From assembly GCA_010279815.1 (NCBI GenBank), contig QEOQ01000141.1, positions 682,001-746,000 of the forward strand: DNA of 64,000 nt. The letters are read 5' to 3'. The notes below the pieces were generated by a model. It was given only the letters and a program-made list of their open reading frames with translations, made no database searches and was not told the DNA's origin. Shown piece after piece: positions 33,107-43,700 of the stretch (positions within the stretch are counted from its first letter, which is position 1; each line of letters begins with the position of its first letter). Made by a program: the position numbers and the translations under genes. Source of the DNA: Brachionus plicatilis (lineage: Eukaryota > Rotifera > Eurotatoria > Ploima > Brachionidae).

Positions 33107-35185
33107 CTGTATGCAATATATTGCAAAAATGTAAGATCTTATGTTCATGTAATTTCTACTTATTGAAATTAAAAATATTTGAAAAACTAAAAAATAAAAT
33201 CATAAAATTACTTAAAATAACTCTGTTATCAAACTTATTTATTAAAAAAGATATGAATTAAATAAATTTAACTTATTCAATTTATTTTTGAAATTGATAA
33301 GCTTGAAATAATGGGTTTGCATGAGATTTGCTCTATGTTCTTTTTAACCTTTTGCTTTTTTGTTATTCATTTGTTATTAGCTTGAGTTTTTTGATATAAT
33401 TTTTCTTAAAGGAATTTAAGATGTTAAAATACAGCAACTTGATGCATTGGGATTATCATTTATTGATTCTGATGAAAAACAAAGTCCGTTTCCTATGGAC
33501 ATTTATGATTAATAGACTTCAATTAATTTAAACATTATGTTGCCAAAATAAAAAATTTTATTTAAATATTATTTTATTAAAAAATTTATTACTCATAAAC
33601 ATATCATAATTAATTAAATGTAAATTTAAAAACAAAATTTTTTCTAGCAAATAAAATGGCTCTCAATATGTCGGTCTAATTTTTACAATTTCATTTCGTT
33701 TCTAGTAATGATTTTGAATAAAGTATCCAGAATTGAGTTTTAATGTAAAAGTGTTTATTTTCCTACATTTTAAAATGTATTAAGGTTGTTTTAATCTTAT
33801 TAGAGTATCCAGAATCAATTCTTATTCAAATATAAAAAATTTTTTAAATTTGTTAAAAAAATAATTGACAGGAGCAAAATAAGACAAAATCAAACACATA
33901 TGTGTAAGAACTTACTTCTAAACTAACAAAGCTAACTAACACCAAAGTTTTTGATAGAATACAAAAATAAATATTACATATTGTTCGATTTTGCAGCCTC
34001 ATAAACCGAAACACAGAATAAAATAATCATTTTTTTAAGTTTTCTATTTAATGTGTTAGATCAAATGTAAAATTTAAAAAATATTATTTCTTTGCCCAAA
34101 ATTTATTGAATTTTTCGTAAAGAAAAATATGATACTATTGTACAGAATTAAAGTTTTTCAAGAAATGAATTAATTTTCAATATTTCCATCAAGAGATCGG
34201 ACAAAAATTCCGTATTAATTCTCCTTTTGATAACTCATTTAATTATAATAATTACATTACACATAATACATTATAAAAAAACACAAATGGTCGATTTTGA
34301 ACTCTAAAATTTTATTTTAAAAAATAAAAGTTTAAATTTTAGAAATATAATTTTTCTTGAATAAAGAGTGCTGTTTTTTATAAATGGATTGTTGATACAG
34401 TAAAACTAATAAATTACCAAATGAAGCGGTGTACGAATTTTTAACTAGGAAATAAAGATCTTTTCAATTAAACTCCTTAAACAAAATTCTGGGAAAAAAT
34501 GTATCAACCTGAAAATTTTTTTTTAAGATTATTAAGTAAATTAGATAAGTTCAGCCGAATCTTCGTTAAAAAATGTATTCTAGCTAAATAACTTCAAATT
34601 TGTTTACCTGCTATATTTTTAATTAAAATTCTATTTTTTAAATTTTAGAAAAATTAAAAATTTTGATTTGTGAGAATATGATAAATGAAAACTAGTAATA
34701 TAGCAATTATTTATTTTTTGAATTTTCAGTATTGCAACAATAAGAGATTTAAAAAAATTTTGAAATTCAAGATTTGATAATTTTTAAGATTAAGTAATGA
34801 AAGAGTTGATTTTTTTTCTGGAAAATGTTCGAAAAAAATTCTGTTCTTTTTTTTCATCAATTTTTTTAATTAATCATATAACAAATCAAAATTGAAAATT
34901 TTTTTTTAAAATTACATATTTTTGTATACTCCGAAAGTTCTAGTGACCTTATATAATTTGCCAGAATTTTCTCGAGCCTTCATTCCACGACCTCCGTGCC
35001 TTGAATTTTATTAGCATAATAGAATTATAAAATCATTCGTATATTTTCTTATAATATAGGAATTTAAATTTCGCAAAATAAAATTGAGAAATCCATTTCA
35101 AATTCGCTTAATCAACTTTAAAATTTTAGTATAAATAACAAAGAAAATTTTTCGAAAAGAATAAAAATTAAAAGAAGAATCAATA
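33107..35185. other. AT-rich intergenic region upstream of p62 copy 3
   Basis: No gene or repeat was confidently recognised in about 2 kb. Confidence 0.35.
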
Positions 35186-36499
35186 ATGAACATTCAAATA
35201 AAGTGCTATTTATATAAGAATAGTTCAGCTATTTCATCGGTGACTCTCGGACAACCAAGCGAGATCAGACGGTTTGGAATATCCGCTGAAAGATATGTCA
35301 ATCTTTACAAAAGAATTTGTGAAAAAATTCGTGTTGCCTATGGTTCACTAATTAATCCAAATGACGAAATAAAGACCTATTGGATCGATGAAGAAAACGA
35401 CCTAGTATGTTTCTCCACAGATGAGGAAGCAAATTTTGCCATGGAAATGCAGACAGCAATTAGTACTAGCAAAAATATGAGCTCCAGTCCACTATTCAAA
35501 ATTTATGTTGGTATTAATAGAGCTAATGAACCATCCGCGTCAAGCGAAGAGCCTCAAATTCACCCTGGGGTGGTATGTGATGGATGTAATGGAAGCATAA
35601 TTGGGACCAGATACACCTGCACTGTGTGTCCTGACTTTGATTTGTGTTCAGCATGTAAAAATAAAGATGTTCACAAAGAACATGAATTCATAGTTTTTAA
35701 TAAACCTGTGCGACAAAGATGTCCATACGGAAGACAAAGAAGATTTTTTGGAAATTTTAACAAAAACTGCCATAACCAACGACCCAGCACGTCTAGTGCA
35801 AACACTGCACAAAATCCATTTTCGAACTTTTTCCCATTTATTTCAAACGCTGTTCCCATGGTCAATGATCCTGAGACTTTGTCAAAATTCGGTGAGCATT
35901 TGAAGACATTTTTGGACCCTTTCGGCATAGATGTCAGCTACTATATTGACTCGAATCAAAATAAACAAAGCAATGAGCAGAAAAAAACAGACAAAGAAGA
36001 GAAAAAATGCGAAGAAAAAGCGCCAGCTGAGGAACCACAAACTTTGAGTTTTCAGAATATTTCTCAAAATGAAAATGAGACACTTATTGATTTATCTAAA
36101 GATGATCAAAAAGTTAAATTAGAAAGGTGTCTATCTAATGACAGTTTACCAACTTTGTCATATGAAAAACTTTCAACACAAACTGACACTGCAAACACTC
36201 TTGAATCAGCAGCGAATTCTCTTAAGGATGCTCTAGACAATCACAATTTGGCTGGATATCCAAAAATGTCGTCGATTGAAAAAGAAGAAGAGGAAAAGAA
36301 AAAATCCGAAACAATTCAAGATGCCGAAGAGAACGGATTTAATGTTGTAGATATTGAGAAAGAGATGAAATACATCAAATGTGTTGAGCAATTGACAAAC
36401 ATGGGCTACACAGATGAGGCTGGTTGGTTGTCAAGATTGGTCATTGCCAAAGATGGCAATATCAACAATGTCTTAGATGCCCTTCAACCATCAAAATAA
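35186..36499 (+). CDS. SQSTM1: p62/sequestosome-1, full-length selective autophagy receptor
   Basis: 437 residues, intronless. The PB1 domain (about 3-110) has basic R28/R29 and the acidic OPCA motif around D68-D72. A ZZ zinc finger (127-172) carries CDGC, CTVC, CSAC and HKEHEF. A conserved p62 middle motif EHLKTFLDPFGIDVSYYI lies at about 237-254. A candidate LC3-interacting region with acidic lead-in is DAEENGFNVV (379-388). The C-terminal UBA (about 392-434) contains TNMGYTDEAGWLSRLVIAKD. A highly charged Lys/Glu linker separates the middle motif from the LIR. p62 polymerises through PB1 and links ubiquitinated cargo to autophagosomes. It is the only one of three tandem copies with LIR and UBA. 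No clear KEAP1-binding motif was seen. Confidence 0.93.
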   Translation: MNIQIKCYLYKNSSAISSVTLGQPSEIRRFGISAERYVNLYKRICEKIRVAYGSLINPNDEIKTYWIDEENDLVCFSTDEEANFAMEMQTAISTSKNMSSSPLFKIYVGINRANEPSASSEEPQIHPGVVCDGCNGSIIGTRYTCTVCPDFDLCSACKNKDVHKEHEFIVFNKPVRQRCPYGRQRRFFGNFNKNCHNQRPSTSSANTAQNPFSNFFPFISNAVPMVNDPETLSKFGEHLKTFLDPFGIDVSYYIDSNQNKQSNEQKKTDKEEKKCEEKAPAEEPQTLSFQNISQNENETLIDLSKDDQKVKLERCLSNDSLPTLSYEKLSTQTDTANTLESAANSLKDALDNHNLAGYPKMSSIEKEEEEKKKSETIQDAEENGFNVVDIEKEMKYIKCVEQLTNMGYTDEAGWLSRLVIAKDGNINNVLDALQPSK

Positions 36500-37114
36500 A
36501 TTAACAAGCTTAATCAACTGATTTTATAGTTTTTTTTTCTTTAGACTGCTTTTAATTAACTTGAATAAATAGTTAGAAAAAAATAATTAATTAATTAATT
36601 AAAATGATCGTTTAGACATTGGACATTTTTCTTAAAAAAATCAACTTAATTATTGAATATTTTTTTTTTTTTTATTACCGTAAACTCGTGTTCACGACTC
36701 AAAGAGTAAAGCCCAAATCCAACCTTTTTTCTTTTAGAGTTGATTACATCGTTTCTATGTTATAACAATTAAAATTTAATTTGCTAGAAAATACCCTGAA
36801 TATTTAAAAAAAAGCCCAAATTTGACTTTTACTCTAACAAAAAAATTGTCTTTGCTCTCATAAAAAAAATAAAAAATTTAAAAAATTATAGAGTTAATTT
36901 AAAAATAGAAAAAAAGTCAAATTTTAGCTTTTTTCTTTTTTTGAACTTAACTCTAATAGCATTTTCAATATTTTTAACCATAAAATTTTTCAATTATACG
37001 TTTTATTATTTTAAATTTTAAATTTACATTTGAAACTTTTATCACAAAAATGATTTTAAGTGATTATGAAAACGCTATAGAGCCTAACAACTTTTCTGTC
37101 ACAGCAAAATCTAG
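36500..37114. other. 3' flank of p62 copy 3, AT-rich with short repeats
   Basis: An AATAAA overlaps the p62 stop region. AAAGCCCAAAT occurs at 36709 and again near 36812 in a repeat rich in GAGTAAAG/ACTCTAA. No gene is seen. Confidence 0.35.
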
Positions 37115-37259
37115 TGATTCAAGAAAAAGAAAAAGACATACATGAATGAGGAAGAACATTATAAACCCTACCGGCTAGACTTTGATTATCTTGTTTAGAC
37201 AAAAATCCAATACTTCTTGTTTGAAATATAGTGTATATCTTTTTCTTTTTCTTGAATCA
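37115..37259. repeat. Perfect 22-bp inverted repeat with 101-bp loop
   Basis: TGATTCAAGAAAAAGAAAAA plus GA (37115-37136) and its exact reverse complement (37238-37259). Probably the ends of a short fold-back element; no target duplication was defined. Confidence 0.7.
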
Positions 37260-37330
37260 TGCACGCAGTTAATTTTTAAAAGTATTTTTATTAATTCAAC
37301 TTTTTGAAATATAAATTTTTTAATTAAAAT

Positions 37331-37496
37331 CAAAATTGTTTAAAAGTCCCATATTAAAGTCAAAGTATTTAAAAAAAAAAGCACGAGCAACATGAATTTT
37401 ATGCCATTCCAGGTGGTGGCCTAGTCAAGTCAAAGTCACAAAAATTAAAGTTCAATTCAGGATTTGAACTTGACTTGAGACTTTTAAATAACTCCG
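37331..37496. mobile_element. hAT-like MITE, 166 bp, with perfect 8-bp duplication
   Basis: Begins CAAAATTGTTTAAAAGTC and ends ACTTGAGACTTTTAAATAAC then TCCG. Flanks are ATTAAAAT at 37323-37330 and 37497-37504. Subterminal AAGTC repeats show that it belongs to the 3360/11623 family. The 83-bp relative at 29362 sits in the same 8-bp sequence. Confidence 0.8.
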
Positions 37497-37504
37497 ATTA
37501 AAAT

Positions 37505-40500
37505 CAGTCTGATTTAAAATAAAAAATGGTAAAAGTATATCCACTCATTAAACAAATTAACCAAACTTTTCTGCTATGTTTTATTATATAGAATTAGATA
37601 ATTTTATTAATTAAAAAAAAGAATTGAGTTGTAATAAGCTTTTTGTTAGTTTAAATTTTTTTTGAAAATTACGATATTGTAAATTCTGGAACAAAAAATA
37701 AAAACATAAATTCAAAATTAAATTAAATTTATTTTCAAAGGTATAAAGATCGTTTTACAAAATGTATCAACTGAAACAAATTTTATTTTATTTAAATTTA
37801 GTCTTTTCAATAACTTTGTAAATCATTTTATGATTTTCAAATGTATGCAGGGTGTTTTTCAGAAACTTAATTTGGGTGATACAAAGTTTGTAACAGCTGA
37901 TAATTTCAATTTAAACTTTTTGATTATCTTCCAAAATTTTCAATTTCAATTTTCAATGCCATTCAAGTCAAGTCAAGTCTTTACACAAAAGACTCGCAGT
38001 ATTTATGCTTCTATTACTACTAAACAAAAAGTTCACTAAATAAAATAAAAAGAAAATTTTGATCAAGTTTAGCGATAAAAACTTGGAACTTGATTAATCT
38101 TTTAAAAAATGAAAAAATTAAAGGCCACATAATTTAAATCAAAGACATATTTTCACTTTGACTTTTATTGATTGAAAATTAGTCAATTTGCTCATGAAAA
38201 AAATTTATTTTTTATATTTTTTAAAGTGATATAGAGTAGTGTAACAAAGATAAAAAAAATTAAAAGTTGTAGTTATGTTGGCTTACATTTTTCATGATTC
38301 TTTTTTAAAATAATTTTAATAAAATTATTAAATTGATCTAAATAAGTTTATTTTTAGAATAAAGAAGTTCAACTTAGTCTCATAAAGAGATTTTTACAGC
38401 GATAAAAAATTTAAATTATTTAAATGATTAAACAAAATGTGATAAAAGAAAAATGACCCTAATGAAATATACTTAATATAAGCAAATAGAAAAATAAGGT
38501 TTCTTCCAAAAATAAATTTTAATTTAAGTATGCTTATTTTGATACTCGGATTTAGTTTAAATAATATAAATAAATTTTTTGTTTTATTTTTGTTCGCATA
38601 ACATGATTTTATATTTAGTACTAATGGTGTAATTATTACAAAATTCTCTCATGTTTAGAATAATATTTATTTTATAAATATTTTGGGTCAGTTTGAATTA
38701 AGTTTTAAGAATGGCAATCAATGGGAAAGTAACTATTTTTTGACCAGATTTTGTGTCAAAACGAACAAAGCATTGGTCAAAAATTTGTGAGAATTTTTTG
38801 ATAGATAGAAATGAATGACTTGTATTATTTAAATATTTAATTAGTCTGAATATATTACTGATGAATAAACACTTTCATTTGACTAAGATGTCAGGTTTTA
38901 AATATTTTTTTTTAAATTCGGTCACTAATTTTCAATAGCTGAAACCTGATATTATTTAAACTCAGAGTAACTAATTTATTTTATTTTATTTTTGAATAAA
39001 ACTTTGTTTATTATTTTCAAAAGTATTTTCAGCTAATCTCATGAAATAGTAAATTTTTTATGGAACTAATCTCTCGTTTGGATAATTCAATAGTTTAACA
39101 TTTCCTTGATGTTCTTTCATCGAACAGAAGATTTTTTGGAAAGATACGATAAGATATGCTTTTCTATCATGCAATACCATTGGCGCCGAAAGTACCAAAT
39201 TATTCTCTATTTTATCAGCAATCATATTTGCAAACTAAATCCAAGGCTTTTATTTAGTATTTAAATAGAAGTTATAAATTTTAAATTTCAGGCTTTCAAA
39301 TGTTCAATAAAAATCTAATTTTAATTTCATTTTGTATCATGGCTTAAAGTCTAGCCTAAAATAAAAATGTTAGACTAAAGTCGTATTTGATTAATGACAC
39401 TAGAAATACAGAACATTTTTAATTGATAATTTAAAAAAAAATAAATAAAATTTTAAAAACGTCTAAGCGTTTGTTTGAAATAATTAATCGCATAAAGTAC
39501 AACAATAGTCAGCCATAAGACCTAGTTTTCAATTAGGATAAAGTTTACAGTTATAATAAGAAAATTTTGATTCATCTTGGAATATTTTAAAAATAATTGT
39601 TTGCTTTGGTGTTTTTTAATCGAAATAAGCTAAATTCTTTTTCTCATTTATTTTATAGTTAAGCTTTAATTAAAATAAATTTTTTTTCGCTTTTTGATTA
39701 TGTGCTGCTTCTTTTTAAATTTAAAATTAATTAAAATTTTTTTCATTTCAAAAATATCAAGCTTGCTATGCGATTATCTGTTACTCTAAAAGCCAATTAA
39801 ATTTTGCGTCTTTTAATTTTTTTTCCCTTGGACTTTCAAAACCTTTCCAGCAGAGAGTGAACAAACCATTTAAGTTTTGATTCGGTTTTCAAGCAAGCAA
39901 AAACAAGCTCAACAGTTTTTAGTCTTTTAGATTTTCAAAAATCCAAGGATATTCATTATCTTTTGATTAAACAAAAGTTTATCTAAATTAAATTTTTTTT
40001 ATGATCAACTTATTTTTATTTTAAGCATTAGGTCTTTAGCTGTAGAATTTCTTAATGACACAATATAAAGAACCCCTCTCTCGCCTAAATTAAGAAATTT
40101 AAAAATTTAGGCTTTGTACAAGATTAGTTTATTGTATGAAATAAATTACGTAGAGACAAAAGAAAAAAGGTTTCAATAAGGAAATTAATTTACTTTTTGT
40201 CAAAAATCCTCTGAGTTAAAATAAAGTATCATTTTAAATGAATTTTTGCTAAAAGCTTCGGTAAGGCATGGAAGGTTTTTATGCGATTACGAGTTTTACT
40301 CGATTGATTTCGAACTAAATTTCCTTGTTTCTTGCTAATTTAATAAAAGCTTAATTGAAAAAATGGTTTAGTATTTAAATTTATTCATGTAAAATGGACG
40401 CTTTTACCAAAGCTAATTTACCAGAATTTCCATTTGGGTTTTGTACTCAATTAGGTTTATGCTTGTTGCAAACTATTTTGCTATAAAAGGAAATTAGTAG

Positions 40501-40749
40501 AAAAGGAATGAAACACCTGGTTTTAGTCATATTTTTTTTCTTAAATATTTCATTTCGTGCCAAAACAAAAATTCATTCTTGAACTTTACCAAAAATCTTG
40601 GACCTTAAGCAAATTCATTAAGATTAGGTTAACATTTTTTTTTTAAGATCAAGCTTAATTAAAATGTCGTTAAATTAAAAAAAAAAAAACAAACGCAATT
40701 TAATTTTAAACTTAAACTGATATATTAATCGTTTTATCTTAAAACCACA
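37505..40749. other. Long AT-rich intergenic region upstream of the RING-NHL gene
   Basis: Mostly featureless. One protein-like frame on the minus strand is listed separately (39058-39225). Other open frames, such as 37830-38039 (+), have AT-rich chance composition. Confidence 0.35.
39058..39225 (-). other. Candidate single exon, unknown protein
   Basis: A 55-codon frame from ATG 39225-39223 reads MIADKIENNLVLSAPMVLHD, then RKAYLIVSFQKIFCSMKEHQ, ending NYPNERLVP with TAA. A TTTAG acceptor lies just upstream in the minus-strand sense, so it may be a terminal exon. No family is recognised and no partner exon was found. It stands out only because its composition is protein-like in an AT-rich desert. 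Confidence 0.25.
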
Positions 40750-43700
40750 ATGTCATCTACAGAAATGAATGGAAAAGACGCTATATTCGAACTTATAAAA
40801 TGTCCCATTTGTCTTGAAATCTTTACTGACCCACGTAAGAATTAAAATATGCATATTTTTTTTATTATTAAAATAAAATTTATTTAATAAAATTCAAAAA
40901 TTAAAAAAAATATATTTTTTGTTAAGGAATGCTTCCTTGTCAGCATTCGTTTTGTCGTTGTTGTTTGGAAAGATTGGCGGAAAATGACGGCCGCTGGGGA
41001 AGATGTCCACAATGCCGGCAGTTGTTTCGAATTCCATTCAATGGCGTGGCATCATTTGACGTAAACCGCACAATCGCCCAATTGCTGGAAACAATTCCGA
41101 AGCAATCAAACGAGCGTCCTGTTCTCAGAGCCAAATGTGCTTCGTGCCGGCGCGAAGAAATAATTACCACGTGCGAACACTGTAAAGAAGCCTTGTGTAA
41201 GCAGTGTCGCGTTGGTCATTTTGAGCAGGTAAAAGGCGACTTGGGAAAAAAAATTCTCAAAATTGAGACAGAATCGGACAAATTTTTGGTCAAAGAGGTT
41301 GAATCATTGAGCAAGCATGAGAGCAACTTGTCCAAGTGTAAAGAGATACGAATTTTGATACAAAAAAAAGTGGGTGACATAATCCAGCGTATTAAAGATG
41401 AAGAGTCAAAGTTGCTGGATGAAGTCGAAGATTTTGAACGAGCTGAGACCAGTTTTTTGAGTGACAAGGCGAACAGATTAAAAGAACTTGAAAATATGAG
41501 CAGGTTTGGCACATTGTCCAACAAAGCGTTGATAGGGTCTGTTTTTAAATTGAATAAAAAAAAAAAATTTTGTAAAATTTTATTTTTGTTTTTAAAGAAA
41601 AGAAGAAACTGATGGAGAAGTTATGAATATTGGCGAAAATTGTGAAAAATATTTAAACATTTTAAGTGAAATAAACAAAGATTTGGCAAATAGGTACATA
41701 AACAGGCGAATTTCATTTTTTAACCGGGATATACCGGAAAATTTTTACTCTCTTGGCTACGTTGAAACAATTGCTCAACAGGACGGTGCGCCATTTCTGA
41801 CCGATGAAGACATGACTGATGAAAAATACGAGACCCTTGAAATGCAGCTAAAACAAGTACCGAAGCGAAATCAATCAATTTTACGCAAAAATAAATACGT
41901 GCCATCAAGTTTACAAATAAAATTGAATGCCAAAACGCGCTCCAAAAGTATAATTGAGCCAAGAAAATTTTTCCAACCGTATAAAATAATTGGTTCAGAA
42001 GGAGAAGATGATGCCGAATTTAAACATCCTTTAGGTTGGTAAATGTCTTAAAATGTTTGTTAAATTTAAAATGACTAAAATTTTTTCAAATGAGTTGAAT
42101 TTAATTTGAAATTTTCGGGTGCTATGATCTTTAATTTTCACTTCACAATTTACATGAAATTTTTGAAAAAATATTTAAATATTCATTATAATAATTTCTT
42201 AACCAATATTTTAATTAAATTTATATAGTAAACTGGCCTGTCTGATTTACCGTTTTTTATTTTTCTTTAAAGGTTAGATTTTTAGCCGAGCTTACTAAAT
42301 CCGCTCACCCTTTTATTCTTTTGGCTAAAGAGGTGAATTTATTTAATTTACACAAATAAAGAAAACATTAAATTTTTTTTTGTTTAGCATTTAAAAGCTA
42401 ATTAAAAAGTATAATTTAGTTTAACTTAATAGCTCACTTCGCTAAATAGGTAATTTGGTCAAATTGTGGAAATTTTTTTAGGATTGAATTTTTTACCATC
42501 AAGACGACTTCTAACAATACAATAAAAACTAATTTTAAATTCTTGATATCTTTTCTATCTAAACGTTTTTTTTAAACATATATGGTTTAATAAAGTTAAA
42601 AAAATCACAAAATTGACTCTTTTGAGTGTAAAAAGAGTCAATTTTGTGATATTACTCCATTTTACAATATTTACGATAATTTTAATAAACAAATTCGTAT
42701 ATCGTGGGAATCTATTTTTATTAAATAAAATGAATATTAATATTTCAAATTTGATTGCTTAAATAACGATTATATGGACATCTAATTTATTACTAATAAT
42801 TAAGTTAAAATGAGTTTTTATATTTTGTCAAAATTCGAACATTTTAAAGGGTCATTGCACCAGTTTTGATGTCCTATATCATCGATATTATTTTAAAACA
42901 AATTAAAGCTTATATCTCTAAGCGTGTTCTGTTCCTAAAACATCCGATTTTATCAATTAAGTTTTTAGCATTATGAAAATTAATAGTTTGAACACCATTC
43001 GAACTCGTTCAAACTAATCATTTAGCCAGAATAAGACTTTAACATATTCATTAAGAGTTATGAAAATAATTTAGTTATTATTTTTAATTATTATCAAATA
43101 TTTTTTTAAATGAAAGCACTGGAATATGTTAAATATTTTGACAAATTTTTGACAAAAACATAATTCTCAAGTCGGAAAGTTGGAGTGAACTTCAAAAATG
43201 ACGTCAAATTTTATTTTTTTTCTAAAACTTTATTTATGTTATGTATTAATTCGACAAAAAGAGCAATTAAAATTTATGAAGACATTTTTTATTTCAGGAA
43301 TATTCTTTTCTTAGTAAAGACACAATGATATTATTGATATTTCACAAATGAATAAAGCATTTTGTACGAATCTTTGTTCAATTTCACTAAGCTATTAGCT
43401 ATTATGCTTAAAACAGAATTATTACCGCTTTTGCAATACCTTACTTAATTTATTCTTTTCTAACATATTTGCTGGAAATATTTTTTTTTTCATTTTTAAA
43501 TAGAATTTTTCAAAACCTTGTGTGTTTTTTCGGATATTTAAATCTACCAAGTAATTGACCAACTTGAAATAAATCCCTTTTCATGTAAAATTTCATAAAA
43601 ATAAAGTTAGTTTCATAAAAATTTAGTTCATAAAAATTTCATATAAAACGATTAAATAATTAACTAAAAATTTACAACCTAGTGTTACCATTTTTCTTTA

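Noticed and set aside
35671..36067. Minus-strand ORFs under p62 copy 3
   Set aside because: Antisense shadows; no motifs.
40940..41962. Minus-strand ORFs under the RING-NHL exons
   Set aside because: Antisense shadows of exons 2 and 3.
42604..42650. Pre-miRNA
   Set aside because: The stem is perfect but only 20 bp with a 7-base loop, shorter than typical animal precursors.
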